Origin: Cyclaneusma minus
Taxonomy: Eukaryota; Ascomycota; Leotiomycetes; Marthamycetales; Marthamycetaceae
Reading direction: 5' to 3'
DNA: 64,000 nucleotides
NCBI GenBank assembly: GCA_037179335.1
Contig: JAKZHN010000002.1
Span: 1,426,001-1,490,000 of the forward strand
Numbering within the stretch: the stretch's first letter is position 1; each line of letters begins with the position of its first letter. Under the pieces are notes generated by a model. The model was given only the letters and a program-made list of their open reading frames with translations, was not told the DNA's origin and ran no database searches. The position numbers were made by a program, and so were the translations under genes. Below are positions 12,540 to 21,993 of this stretch, in pieces.

Positions 12540-13600
12540 ACATGACTGTGGTACCGAGCTCCTATATGAACATGTCTTTTCTGACGCTTTTTTTCCACCC
12601 CATTACAGAGATAGATATGGCAATATCAAGAACCACCCGAATTTATCTAAGCATGTTAAAACATTCGACAATACGCTTCTTTCCCGCAAGCCAGCAAGGC
12701 TCTGAAATATCCGTTTCGGTGACCTAGCAGAGATATCGCAGCAGGCGCACTTCGCCATTCATCCGCTTCGGCTTCAGCTTGTAGATAACTGTTACAAAGG
12801 CGCGATCTGCCCACTCTATTCTGGAATACGAGGACGTGGACCGCATCTTAGGATCGCAAATGCAGAAGTTTACAAACCTCGTTACGCTTGATATGTACAA
12901 TAGAGAGACCTGCTACTAAAGTTGAGGCCGAGGTTCTGTTCATAGCATAATTTTGGCAAAACTGAATATGGAGAAGCATTGAGTTCTTATGGCCTTCGAA
13001 AAAGTGGCACCCTATTACCACGTCCGTTTGCTGCGGTCACTTAATTTTGCAAACAAAAGGCTGGCTAGACTACACAATTGGGACATCCGGTTTGATACTT
13101 TTTATCGTTCAAAGATTTGGATCGCTATGAGAAATTCCCTTTTGACCTCAACTTGGCCTTGCGCTCGTTTGATCTCAAGACATGTTCAGGTGCTGATGAA
13201 GGCTGGCCAAAACAGCAAACCTTCTGCAGAGCCGGCCTATAAGTTGCACCTGATCCTATCACTTATACGTCGTGGCAATATGACTTCGTGTTTGGCACCG
13301 CCGGCTGGAGGCATGCATTCTCAAGAAGGCGGGTGGAGAAGAGGTTGAGAAGCCGAAGCAAAAAATCCCAGAAGAGGTGCCAATGGAGGAATAGAAGGAC
13401 CAGGAGGTCTTTTTTGAAATGAAGTTGGCCAGGGGTTATCAGGAGGAGTGGTACATCTACGGGTTGGAACCTTCGATTTGAAAGCTGATATACGTGATAT
13501 GACGTTCCAAACTCCAGAAGGAATTGTATTATCCCTAATACTCGATGATATCACGTATGAGATCCAGACACACATGCCTTAGGTATTTGTTCCAATCTGT
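12540..13600 (+). pseudogene. Decayed F-box/leucine-rich-type gene
   Basis: Pieces typical of large fungal F-box proteins occur in order on the plus strand but in changing frames. HPNLSKHVKTFDNTLLSR (about 12,640-12,690) is the usual HPxLxKHVKxL segment after an F-box. FTNLVTLDMYN (about 12,870-12,900) resembles a leucine-rich repeat. Then come VHSIILAKLNMEKH, YHVRLLRSLNFANKRL and LNLALRSFDLKTCSGADEGW up to about 13,200. At least three frame changes and several stops separate them, and no clear F-box proper remains upstream. The family identification is an inference from short segments. An intact F-box gene with related layout lies at 56.7 kb. Confidence 0.5.
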
Positions 13601-13609
13601 GCGCCGTGG

Positions 13610-15700
13610 CTATGCGTGTGACTTGCCTAGACTGGCCTCGTAATTCTTTCTGGTACCGAAGTGAACATGTGCCAGTGATGTTAACCCTGGTGTGTTTTCA
13701 AGTCCACTACGGGACGATCCTTGGATCGAATCCCCCCCCCCAAGATGACACCGGTGCCGGAGGCAAACACACTGTAGAGCGGGACAACGAGTCAGAATGT
13801 TAGGGGTTATACATCTCTGTTTTCCCCTACCCCTGACGGCCCATACCACAGCTCCATGTTAGCATTTTGCATTGCCATTTAAGAGACTCGACCACTCCCG
13901 ATGCTTTATCGCTAATAGGCGGTGGAGTCGTGCTGAAGGGTATCGTGTGGATCCATGACAATTGGCACAAACAAGACCGCTTCAAAACTATCTGCCTGCG
14001 GTATAGCAAAGACAACAGTCTGGAGCAGCGGTGTGAAAGGAAATACGTGAAAGCGGTTAAAGACAAAAAGAGGCAGTAATGATTGCGCACTAGAAAGTCG
14101 TTCCATGTTCCTACCACCCAATCTAGCTGCTCTGATCTCACTACAGCCTTCCCCAGTCGCCGCTACTCCAGTCCCCCGGATTCCGCCATGTCCTCCTTCG
14201 CTGCCCGCCTTCTCTGCTTCCCCCATAGTGTTTCCGCTTGCCTGCCATGACCCTCTCTTGCCCATGGTCCACCAGTGCGCAGCCAACTTGCAGCTGCAGC
14301 ACCAACTCGAGGCATCCCTCCTTGCCTCTCCTTGCCGAGATACCTACTCACACTTCGTTTGCGCAGTCCAAGTGCCAAGATAGTCCGCGACAACTTATCT
14401 TGGAGCGTCCTCCTTGTGCCAGTACTAAATCATAACAGAACTTGAACGCAGCATACACCGACATCACATCCAACAAAGATCTTGTCGCTGTACGCCCAAG
14501 CTCTGTCCTTCGCCCCATGTCAGCGACCAAGATTCACATCTCCTCAAGTCAACAATGGTGCACGCTCGATATCTGCGCGTCGATCCGCTTATGGCGCGCT
14601 ACTGCTTGATCGACTTCAACACGCGCCTCAGGGTTCGCCTCGCCTCTAACAACATGTCCTGAACGTGCAACAAAAGCAGCCCCTTCTTGGCCTCAAAATT
14701 TATTGACATGGAAGCTCCCATGCCTGGCCCTTCTGTTCTCCGCGTCACCTACCCAACCATGTCTATGAATAACAAAGCCCAGCACAAGAAGAGACCGAAG
14801 AAGCCTAGATAGCTCGCGAGGAACATAAAAAAGATCACCATATCCTGGTAGAGAAGCTACATCGTCTTCCTGCGGCTGTGCTCCCAGGATTGGATCCCGA
14901 GTCGCTGTTGTTATGCAGCTGATGAATATGGTGGTTCATTCCCAGCGCGCTCAGCTCGCCAACAAGGCTCTTGATCTTTGCTATCAGGCCCGCGTTGAAA
15001 CCCGGATGATCCTCTACTCATGGTACGACTGATACCAATGGAGTGGATATCGCGGAAGGCGTTGGATTACCTCCAGACCACAGCGGTATGTTGATCACCA
15101 GCCTCACTTCTTGAACTCTCAGGACTTGACTAATTCTTTTGCTTCTAGGTCCAGCTCAGCGAAACGGAGTTCCATCCCAAGTCGTCCCTTCCTGGCCGCG
15201 GTGCAAGCCTACAACGCCTCCTCTTGTCAAGCAAACGCGAGAATCGAGTACCACCGAAACACGACATCGATGCCACGAGGCACTGAAGCCTTCGATGTCA
15301 GTGCCTTGCAATACGAGACTACATTCGAGGATCTGCGATCGAACAATACAACCACAACAACAAACCATGGCTACTGGCATCTTGTGAGTACGTTGCCAAC
15401 GTCGCCATCAAGGTTGATGTCAAGCTTGGACATCACACTCTCTGCCGCCGTATACACATCTCTACATATCCACGCTTCTCCACGCTTTGCTCGAAGAACT
15501 TACAACCTTTGCACACATTCTCAGAATTCGCAACAATGAACGGAGACCACAAAATGGACGACTTGACGGCCACTTTTCAGCAGAATGGGTTGCGCTACAA
15601 GTGGTACAACAACGGCTTCCCTTATACCTTGGCCCACTCTGGTTTGCGGCAAGATGGCTGTCCAGTCCCACTAGACCAGAAGCCGCAAAGCAGACAATGC
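13610..15700. other. Relic-rich stretch without a definable gene
   Basis: Open frames here are short, overlap on both strands and show no family motif. A run of ten or so C's lies near 13,732. Fragments such as NKALDLCYQARVETR (about 14,960-15,005) and LHRLPAAVLPGLDPESLL (about 14,848-14,905) look like former coding sequence, but I cannot name them. The stretch 15,111-15,540 has a 142-codon plus-strand frame rich in Ser/Thr/Asn, with no domain, which I do not call as a gene. Confidence 0.35.
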
Positions 15701-15910
15701 ATACGCTCCCAAAGCTGTTTGTTCCCTCCAGCGTGACACCTGTCAATGGCACGCAGCCAGAAACAGCAAGCAGAAACACACCAAAAATGCATCACGATGG
15801 GTACTGCAGAAGGCCAGGCGGCCAGTTCATGGATGGGGGATCTTGCACAAACGCAATCCACCCCTGCAACGAGATTGAGAAAGCGGCAAATCGAACAGTG
15901 CACTAAGCCC
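15700..15910 (+). pseudogene. Cys-motif relic, copy 1 (DUF3716-like)
   Basis: With frameshifts, this stretch reads CDTCQWHAAR (about 15,734), then a segment KCITMGTAEGQ, then MDGGSCTNAIHPC (about 15,830-15,870). The same series, CDTCRRDVAR ... GCVTMI..GKLVDGGSCTNC, appears at 19.13-19.25 kb, so the two are paralogues. The CxxC ... C ... GxCTNC pattern resembles the fungal DUF3716 domain, a presumed zinc-binding unit of unknown function; that assignment is from memory of the pattern and is tentative. This copy has lost the second Cys of CTNC and its frame. Confidence 0.4.
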
Positions 15911-16071
15911 CGAGCCTCTGCCCGCGTCTAGACAGCTTCCTGTCCAAGAGCTCTCTTTCCTTGTTCACAACATCAACTTTGTCTTTGCGCAAACGGTCTC
16001 GGAGACCGTGCGTGCCTCATGAGAGGCACTCCTTACAACCGCCATCACACATCTCTCTGTTGCAATCGACA

Positions 16072-16551
16072 ATGGATCACAAGTGTTGTTCCAGTAGCGA
16101 CCTGGTATGTACGGCTCCAGCCACTCCACGCTCGACCAGAGCTGCTGCCACTCCAATGAAGACTGCTACGCCCGCTAAGTCGGCGACCAAGAAGACTCCC
16201 AAGTCTGCCAAGCTCAAGGCTGCTACGACTGCGAAATCGCCTACTTTGGCGTTGGAAAGCGTGGATGAGAGCTTCCTCGAGAGCGAATTTGGACTGTTGT
16301 TCAATGTCAAAAGCTTTCGAGCCATGTCCAAAGGAGACGCTGTTCTATGTCTGGATTGAAGGCTTGCACAGAAAGCCAAGGAAAGGGTCTTGCCAGTGTA
16401 CGACCCAGCCACCGGGACTCGTCCACCCGTCCAGGTGTGCACATGCCTTTGGACATGCCCAAAATGCACTGAAGTGCCCGTACAAGTCCGCACCACATAC
16501 AAGTGGGTCGTTGGACCCGCCACTCGACAGACATCAAAGATACCTCTATGA
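16072..16551 (+). pseudogene. Lys/Ala-rich protein with a CxC...CPxCTEVPV motif, one in-frame TGA
   Basis: From ATG 16072 a single frame runs for 160 codons with just one internal stop, TGA at 16357-16359, and ends at TGA 16549-16551. Residues 14-60 are a basic, Ala/Thr/Pro/Lys-rich stretch (TPAKSATKKTPKSAKLKAA) like histone H1-type tails. After the internal stop the frame continues AQKAKERVLPVYDPATG, then VCTCLWTCPKCTEVPV (16429-16480) and RTTYKW. Four Cys in a CxC-x3-CxxC layout look like a small zinc ribbon. The same motif, VRTCVWECPRCTEVPVPV, is found at 51,992-52,060. The TGA could derive from CGA by one C-to-T change. I do not recognise the family; a role in chromatin or DNA binding would be guesswork. 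A real gene with stop read-through or an unrecognised intron is the alternative. Confidence 0.45.
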
Positions 16552-16743
16552 GGGTGGACAACATCGATCTCGTTCTTCTCGACTACAAGCACAGTCAGAC
16601 ACAGCATTTTAAGAGCCTCAACCAGCTCTATCTTGCACAGATATCGTCTGCGTCTGTTGAAAGTCGGAACTTTCTGGCCCAAACCCCGAATTGCAACAGA
16701 AAAAGAGAAGTCATGTTTGTTCAACAGAGACCTAACAGACTTA

Positions 16744-17111
16744 GTAGGTGGCCTCTAGACTACCGTGATTCTACCTCGGCTAACCATTTGCTCTTTCCTC
16801 AGTGCCACCTACGCCATTTGAAGACCTTAGCCCGGGGTGGCCCTCGGATACGGTCCTTCCAGGCCTCTTACGGTCTGGAAGCTTGCGCTCACCCCTTTGT
16901 TCATCCCCGCTTCTCCGTCCGCCACAACACCTGGGAGCCGGTCAAGCACTTGGACCATGCTACCGACATCATTGCTGAGTAGGAGATCGAACACCCTGAG
17001 AAGCCCTGAGTGGCTACCTTTCAAAACGCCGAGAAGAAGGCTTTCAGCTTCTATGGAGCGAAGCCAGATATCGTAATCGAGGTGTCCACGCTCCGAAAGT
17101 GAACAGAGCAA
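16744..17111 (+). pseudogene. Chromodomain-like fragment
   Basis: The plus-strand frame ending at 16982 reads RHNTWEPVKHLDHATDIIAE and, after the stop, EIEHPEK. This matches the C-terminal half of a chromodomain, where xHNTWEPxxHLxxxxxLIxEYE is usual. The N-terminal half (the aromatic YxVKWxG strand) is not visible. A possible intron gtaggt...cctcag lies at 16744-16802. A second fragment, GLSDRHNTWEPEKNL, lies on the minus strand at about 44.56-44.62 kb. The origin could be a host chromatin gene or the integrase tail of a chromovirus-type retroelement. Confidence 0.45.
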
Positions 17112-17880
17112 TGTTAGTCACCGACAGTCTAGCGCTCACCGGCTCCACTTCCCGCGCTTGCACTTTGTTCCCCAGTGCTTGCCAGCCCGCGTGTGCCAAC
17201 GACGTCCTTTATACACGTCTCCCTCATAACACAATTTCTTCAAGCCACACCACGAAATGGCTGCGCAACCCTCAGTCAGCCTTTCCAAGAAGAAGGCGGC
17301 CATAAACGCCATGCTTTTCGAGCTTGAAGGCTTTTTCAAGAATGAGGAGAGCTTTCCACCACTTCTGGTAGATGCTGGCCAAAGAAATGGGTATCTACAC
17401 ATTATCCGCAAATAGAAGGCCTTCGAGATCATTGGTCAAGCGCGGAGGCCCATCACAAGTGGCCTTGGCAGACGGATTCTCCAAACAGAACCATCAATAT
17501 TCGACAGCCTGATATTTTTGGCTCCATATTCCCCAAAAACACACATCGCCAGCGCGCCGCCGATGTTGCTGCGGTCCTGCGCAGCCTTGTTGACGTTTTG
17601 TTGCGCCCTCGAGGAAATCTTTCCCTCCTCCCGCCAGTACCGCGACAACAACCTCGAAACTTCAGCAACGCCATCATAGACTCTGAAGTGACAACTTCCA
17701 GGGCGACATCGTAGCCATCGGGGAAGACGTGGAGAAGAAGACTTTCAGCTTCTATGGAGCAAAGCCGGATATCGTAATCGTGGTTATCCACGATCCGACT
17801 GTGTACCCCTTGCTGAAGAAGGCCTTCGAGATCATTGATCAAATGCGGAGGCCCATCTCAAGTGGCCTTGGCTTGCGTCC
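17020..17880 (+). repeat. Diverged duplication: split copy (17.03 + 17.42 kb) and contiguous copy (17.73 kb)
   Basis: The contiguous copy 17728-17878 encodes EKKTFSFYGAKPDIVIVVI followed by KKAFEIIDQMRRPISSGLG. The first half recurs at 17030-17085 (EKKAFSFYGAKPDIVIEV) and the second half at 17417-17467 (KAFEIIGQARRPITSGLG), separated there by about 330 bp. Either the contiguous form arose by deletion or the split form by insertion. The open frames are broken by stops in all copies. The family is not recognised. Confidence 0.7.
17258..17416 (+). pseudogene. Small ORF inside the split copy
   Basis: ATG 17258 opens a frame of about 50 codons (MAAQPSVSLSKKKAAINAML, then LEGFFKNEESFPPLLVD) ending at TAG just before the second half of the duplicated segment. 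Composition looks protein-like (amphipathic, basic start). It may be the central part of the same former gene whose ends are the repeats at 17.03 and 17.42 kb. No known domain. Confidence 0.25.
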
Positions 17881-18590
17881 TCGTGGCAAAATCAACATAT
17901 CCAACAGCTTCAGTCTTATCGACCATTTCCCAGTCAACTTCGACACTGGCAGTATTCGGAGTCAACTCCAATACGAGTAGACACAAAGATGATGGGGACG
18001 TGCATTTTGGAATTGCTGAAGCTTTCAGCCGAGAAACTGCAACTCCCAGAGGGTGAAGAGCGCTTCCCAATGGACCTTGACCTTCTATCCCTTTTCCAAA
18101 GCCACCGATGTTGGTCGCAAATGTCGAACGAATGCAACCTCTAAACCCCTTTCTATGCGCCTTCTTTAGGAGTACTCTGCCCCAGCAGTGTACCCCGGTC
18201 CATCAACATGTGTGAGAGCCCCGGAATGCCAGTGAGCAGGCGTGAAGATGTTAACGGGGCCTTTAGGAAAGTCGGTCGAAGTACCCGCTGCTCTACAAAA
18301 GCAGCTATACACCCACCTCCGCGCTACGGCCCCAAACAGCGGCGAAGATTTGCACCTTATCCCTTCGCTTACTGCAACGAGCTTCACCCACCATAGATAC
18401 CACGCCATCTACAAGCGAGAGTTGAGAAGCTAGCAATTGCATTCATGCGTCGAAAACTAGAGTAGCAGAGAGAGTATGCTCGATCCAAAGACCGTTGCAA
18501 AACTCCCACCTCGACGCACCTCAGCAGTGAGCCACCTTAGCACACTATCAAGGCACTAGCTGCTAGTGAACTCACTCTCCGCGCTACTGG
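17881..18590. other. Gene-free stretch
   Basis: Short overlapping frames on both strands without motif. Nothing else seen. Confidence 0.35.
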
Positions 18591-18594
18591 CACT

Positions 18595-18795
18595 ATGATC
18601 CTTTACGCTCCTGTTCTTGTTGCTTTGGTAGAGTACAATAGTAAGTTATACAATATAATCTTGGAAATAAAGTGCTTACGAATTTCAGGTCGGAATTTGG
18701 GCTTCCCCCGGCGGAAAAAAGTGGCGGCACGATACCAGGCTAAAGACCCGGACGAAGAAACTGAAAAGCAACGAAGGGCATGCTTATTACATTAG
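18595..18795 (+). CDS. Small ORF, possible 5' exon of the following Cys-motif relic
   Basis: ATG 18595 opens 66 codons. A good intron (gtaagt...tttcag, 18641-18688, 48 nt, so frame-neutral) can be removed, leaving 50 codons with a basic C-terminal half (RNLGFPRRKKVAARYQAKD). It lies 180 bp upstream of the Cys-motif relic at 19 kb and the next frame reads YYIRGLEKIQETLQRALPDG, so all three may once have formed one gene. Not recognised. Confidence 0.25.
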   Translation: MILYAPVLVALVEYNSKLYNIILEIKCLRISGRNLGFPRRKKVAARYQAKDPDEETEKQRRACLLH

Positions 18796-18972
18796 AGGAC
18801 TGGAGAAAATCCAAGAGACCCTCCAAAGAGCCCTTCCAGATGGTGCCAACAACCCCAAGCAGCAAGATGCTCCGGACAGCTGGCTCTGGCCCTCGACTAC
18901 CAACCCGGCGATTGTAGTATTTCGTGGCACAGTTTGACCCTCAAACTGGAACTGGCTGTTCATTCAGTCTGA

Positions 18973-19302
18973 GTGTTAAACCGTTTGGCCAAACTGCAGT
19001 TCCTTACAAACCGTCAACTACCGCCAGGCCTGGAGGGAACGCGCGGAGTTCCATCGCACGTGGGTTTGGGAGACAAGGCTCTGAAGTGTCAAGCCCAGTA
19101 CGCTGCCGGGGTGTCGAACAAGCTCAAGCTTGTGATACTTGTCGACGCGATGTGGCCAGAAACACCAAGCAAAAGCTCTACCGAGGATGCGTTACAATGA
19201 TCACTGTAGAGGGAAAATTGGTGGATGGAGGATCTTGCACCAACTGTATCCGCCAAATGTCTCGCTACCACAAGATTTCCAACAAGCATTCCTTTGCTTG
19301 AA
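18973..19302 (+). pseudogene. Cys-motif relic, copy 2 (DUF3716-like), best preserved
   Basis: Segments LKCQAQYAAGVSNKLKL (about 19,082-19,132), CDTCRRDVARNTKQK (about 19,129-19,173) and GCVTMITVEGKLVDGGSCTNC (about 19,186-19,250) lie in two alternating plus-strand frames. The CxxC ... C ... GSCTNC arrangement fits a small zinc-binding domain of the DUF3716 kind (tentative). KCQAQYVANVATKI recurs on the minus strand at about 41.88-41.92 kb, and GSCTNCIKYG at 20.07-20.10 kb, so at least four partial copies exist in this window. At least one frameshift lies between the blocks. Confidence 0.45.
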
Positions 19303-19425
19303 CCACCTACAACTCGCAACCATTTTGTTGCAACTTCACAATCTGGAACAGCTCCAAAGTTTGCAATCTCGAAGGCAAGCATGCAGACACGCAGCATGTC
19401 GAAGGCCACATTACACACCTCGAAC

Positions 19426-19486
19426 CGCCGTCTCTTTTATCACGAATAAATCGCAGCATCTCAAGGCCTCTGTGATTCAAATCGAG
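19426..19486 (+). repeat. 60 bp direct repeat, copy 1
   Basis: ccgccgtctctt, atcacgaataaatcgcagca, tctcaa and gcctctgtgattc recur at 20553-20613 with three or four changes. Confidence 0.85.
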
Positions 19487-19646
19487 GATCTTTTCTCGAT
19501 TATTTCGTCCATATTACCCCACCACTCCAGTGCTGCGATTTATTCGTGACAAAGGAGACGGCCATGCCATGCCAATGTCACACTTGACAACCAGTTATTT
19601 GGAATCGCCGACGGACCCTGCCAATGTATGAAAGGCCCAGCTGGAA

Positions 19647-19970
19647 GTGGTGACGCCTCTGGACAAAGCCAAGGCAAAACAAAAAGCCCATGGAAAACAC
19701 CTTCATTTTACTGTTGACGCCTCTCGCTCGCCTACCCCAAGCAGGAGCTCTTCGAAGTTACAGGGGGACGAGTCTCCTGCTCCCAGGAACGGTCGGAGTA
19801 TTGACCTTTCGTCTATCAAAACCGGCGATGTGATGTCTCCGACAATGGCTCCTAATGAGCAAAAAGTGCCCCATTTGCAAGGTCTTAGTCCACAGCTACA
19901 AGAGCCGCGTCAGATCTACCCCCTCATGGTCGACGATTTTCCAGAGGGGTGGCTTTTTGTGAATGCCTGA
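19647..19970 (+). CDS. Hypothetical Ser/Pro/Lys-rich ORF, 107 codons
   Basis: An uninterrupted plus-strand frame (start codon at 19647 not certain to be used; the first in-frame ATG-like start gives MVTPLDKAKAKQK). It is polar and low in hydrophobics, with SRSPTPSRSSS and a hydrophobic end (FPEGWLFVNA). No domain recognised, no neighbours of known function. It is followed directly by a duplicated segment (gctggaaagactggaaagtctgcg). It may be a disordered protein or simply an open stretch. Confidence 0.25.
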   Translation: MVTPLDKAKAKQKAHGKHLHFTVDASRSPTPSRSSSKLQGDESPAPRNGRSIDLSSIKTGDVMSPTMAPNEQKVPHLQGLSPQLQEPRQIYPLMVDDFPEGWLFVNA

Positions 19971-20092
19971 GCTGGAAAGACTGGAAAGTCTGCGCAGTCG
20001 GGATTCAGTGGTCTCGCTGAGGATATTCTCTTCCTCAATGCTTCAGCTGACAATGGCAAGTTGATCGGGATCTTGCACCAACTGCATTAAAT

Positions 20093-20580
20093 ATGGGGAA
20101 ATTAGTCCAGCAAATACTCGTTCCGCGAAGTCTGCCGGCTGGAGACTGGAAACCAAACCCTCCGCTCTTGTCACAGTTGATCTTGTCAACTGCACGAGTC
20201 GAGCCGACGACACCTCAAAGCAACAAGTGGTCATCCCCACGAGGGTCTGGTAAGTGCGCTGGTTGGATATGTAATTCACTTTCGAGTCGCTGACTTGATA
20301 TACAGACTCCGGCAGCAACGGCTCCAGGTCTCAGGCCCCGGGTTCCAAAAGCACAACACCAGACAAAAGTGCCATGACTGTGCATAAAATTGCTAGGTGG
20401 TTCGGGTCAAAGAGACGCACTGCAGCCGGGAAGCGCAGGGGCAAGAATAGCAATGCGCAACCGCAACAGACGCCAGGTTCCTTTGCTTTCACCACTACCT
20501 ATCGTGCCCTCTCAGGCCGCTCTGTGTCGACACCACCCACCATACAAACCTCTCACCGCCGTCTCTTCCATCACGAATAA
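20093..20580 (+). CDS. Two-exon hypothetical ORF sharing its C-terminus with a neighbour
   Basis: Exons 20093-20249 and 20306-20580 join through a good intron (gtaagt...gctgac...tacag) to give 143 residues. The middle is basic (KIARWFGSKRRTAAGKRRGK), like a nuclear localisation signal, and the end reads HRRLFHHE. A frame at 19225-19449 ends in RRLFYHE and begins with the same DLAPT peptide that precedes this ORF, so the two are tandem paralogues. The shared frame overlaps the Cys-motif sequence in another frame, so it is unclear which reading was original. Not recognised. Confidence 0.35.
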
Positions 20581-20613
20581 ATCGCAGCATCTCAAAGCCT
20601 CTGTGATTCCAAT
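20553..20613 (+). repeat. 60 bp direct repeat, copy 2
   Basis: Partner of 19426-19486, about 1.13 kb away, same orientation. Confidence 0.85.
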
Positions 20614-21399
20614 CACACGTCACTTTCGGATTGAACAATAACAATTCTTCGGAGATGAGCAACCTTCAAGCACTCGCTGGAAAGACTGGAAAGTCTGCGC
20701 CGTCGGGACTCTGCAAGCACTAAAATGATTCTATCCTTTTGCCCTGCGAAACCTGCGCACACTCGAAACGACAAGATGGTGTGGAAACCGGATGGTTCTT
20801 GAATGTTCGATGCCAGAAACTTCGACTGGCAGTTTCAGTTCAGTTCAACCCTCAGACTGGACTGGTTTGAACGCTTCAGAACCCTGAACAGTTCAAAGGG
20901 TACAAGGTTGAATTGACCGCGCGTCAGCTATGCGGTACTTGCATGTACGAGAATGGAGGCGCTGGACGGAATTCACTAACATGGGGCTACACCACCGATC
21001 CAACCTGGACCGCCGATCCGAACGCTGACAAGAGCTTCTACCGTAACAATCACCTCCTCCGGTACTCAGCAGTCTCGCTGAGGATGTTCTCTTCCTAAAG
21101 CCTTCGGCTGACTGCTATCGGGAGCAGTCTCGCTGAGGACATTCTCCTCCTCGCGGCTTCAGCTGACTGCTATCTCTCGCCCTGGCACCGCCTTGCCAAA
21201 ATCTATCTACCCGCCTACCTAGGAAATCCGCACAACGCTACCCAACGAGCTCATCTGTATTTCCCTACAATTTCACATCCCCCAATTCTTTATTCCACGT
21301 CTAGCTAGTCAAAGTTCCCCAATATCAAAATATTGGGACGCGTGCGGCACGTGCGCTTAGCACTAGAGTAGCTACTAGCATTGGTCGGGAGCTGTAGAG

Positions 21400-21420
21400 G
21401 TCAGTCCCCCAAGGACTGAC
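21400..21420. other. Perfect hairpin, 8 bp stem
   Basis: gtcagtcc-cccaa-ggactgac forms a perfect 8 bp stem with a 5 nt loop. It lies in gene-free DNA 100 bp left of the poly-T run. It is not a tRNA and no T-run follows directly, so its role is unknown. Confidence 0.5.
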
Positions 21421-21518
21421 TGCGCGCTCCCCTCCCTCCTTGCTAGCTAGACGAATGCAAACACCATACCCAAACCACTTACTTATTGCAGTAGACTTAC
21501 CTTGATGTCTTGACCCGA

Positions 21519-21520
<2 letters not shown>

Positions 21521-21555
<35 letters not shown>
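21521..21555 (-). repeat. 35 bp poly-T (poly-A on the minus strand)
   Basis: A pure run of 35 T's. Seen from the minus strand it is a poly-A tail following a 137-codon open frame (21993-21580). This is what a reverse-transcribed mRNA or LINE-type insertion would leave. No second feature (target-site duplication) is obvious by eye. Confidence 0.6.
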
Positions 21556-21556
<1 letters not shown>

Positions 21557-21579
21557 AAAACTTCAATTCCGTAAATACA

Positions 21580-21993
21580 CTAGATTTTACTGGCGATGTA
21601 AGTTTTGGTTTTTTCTTGGTTTTTCTTGTTTTTTTGGCTGTGAATTACACAAAGCTTGTGGCTATCAAAGCAAGCAATCTTTTGTTGCACGCCCTGGGGC
21701 CTGCACACAGGAAGCAAAACCCTCGGTCGACGCTGCCTGTCAAAGTTCGAGAACGGAGTGCTTGTGGACGACATTGGGATGGAAAAACCGTGCCATGCTT
21801 CAGTTTGCCCTGGTGTTGAAGCACCAAAACCCTTATAAACTAAGCCGTACCTTAGCCATAAAGAGGTGGGGCAGAGCCGAACCACCTTTATCAACCAAGA
21901 GACTTCCAACCACATATTATATTCAACGTTTGGCTCAACATCAACAATAAATCGGCCGCCGTACCCTCGATCGTATCTCAGTGACCTAGCCAT
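21580..21993 (-). pseudogene. Open frame ending just before a poly-A tract; possible retroposed sequence
   Basis: The minus-strand frame has 137 codons, with RYDRGYGGRFIVDVEPNVEY near the start and a Lys-rich end. No known domain. It stops 25 bp before the poly-A. Either a processed retrocopy, the 3' end of a LINE, or chance. The stretch 21,994-22,680 to its right holds no recognisable gene. Confidence 0.25.

Larger units (their letters stand above)
19970..21175 (+). repeat. Shuffled short duplications
   Basis: gctggaaagactggaaagtc occurs at 19970 and again at about 20679. A second unit, gtctcgctgaggatattctc followed by ttcctcaatgcttcagctgac, occurs at about 20010, 21069 and 21126 (the last two in tandem, about 57 bp apart). 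At 20.0 kb the two units are adjacent; at 20.7 and 21.1 kb they are separated. No coding sequence claimed between 20.62 and 21.5 kb. Confidence 0.75.

Noticed and set aside
13690..13760. tRNA-like ggatcgaatcc segment
   Set aside because: No acceptor stem, D-arm or anticodon arm can be formed upstream; the C-run breaks the T-arm.
16077..16724. 215-codon minus-strand ORF
   Set aside because: Antisense to the Lys/Ala-rich pseudogene, whose frame is supported by the CTEVPV motif shared with 52.0 kb.
21330..21460. Possible tRNA or SINE head around the hairpin at 21,400
   Set aside because: No A-box/B-box pattern found on either strand.
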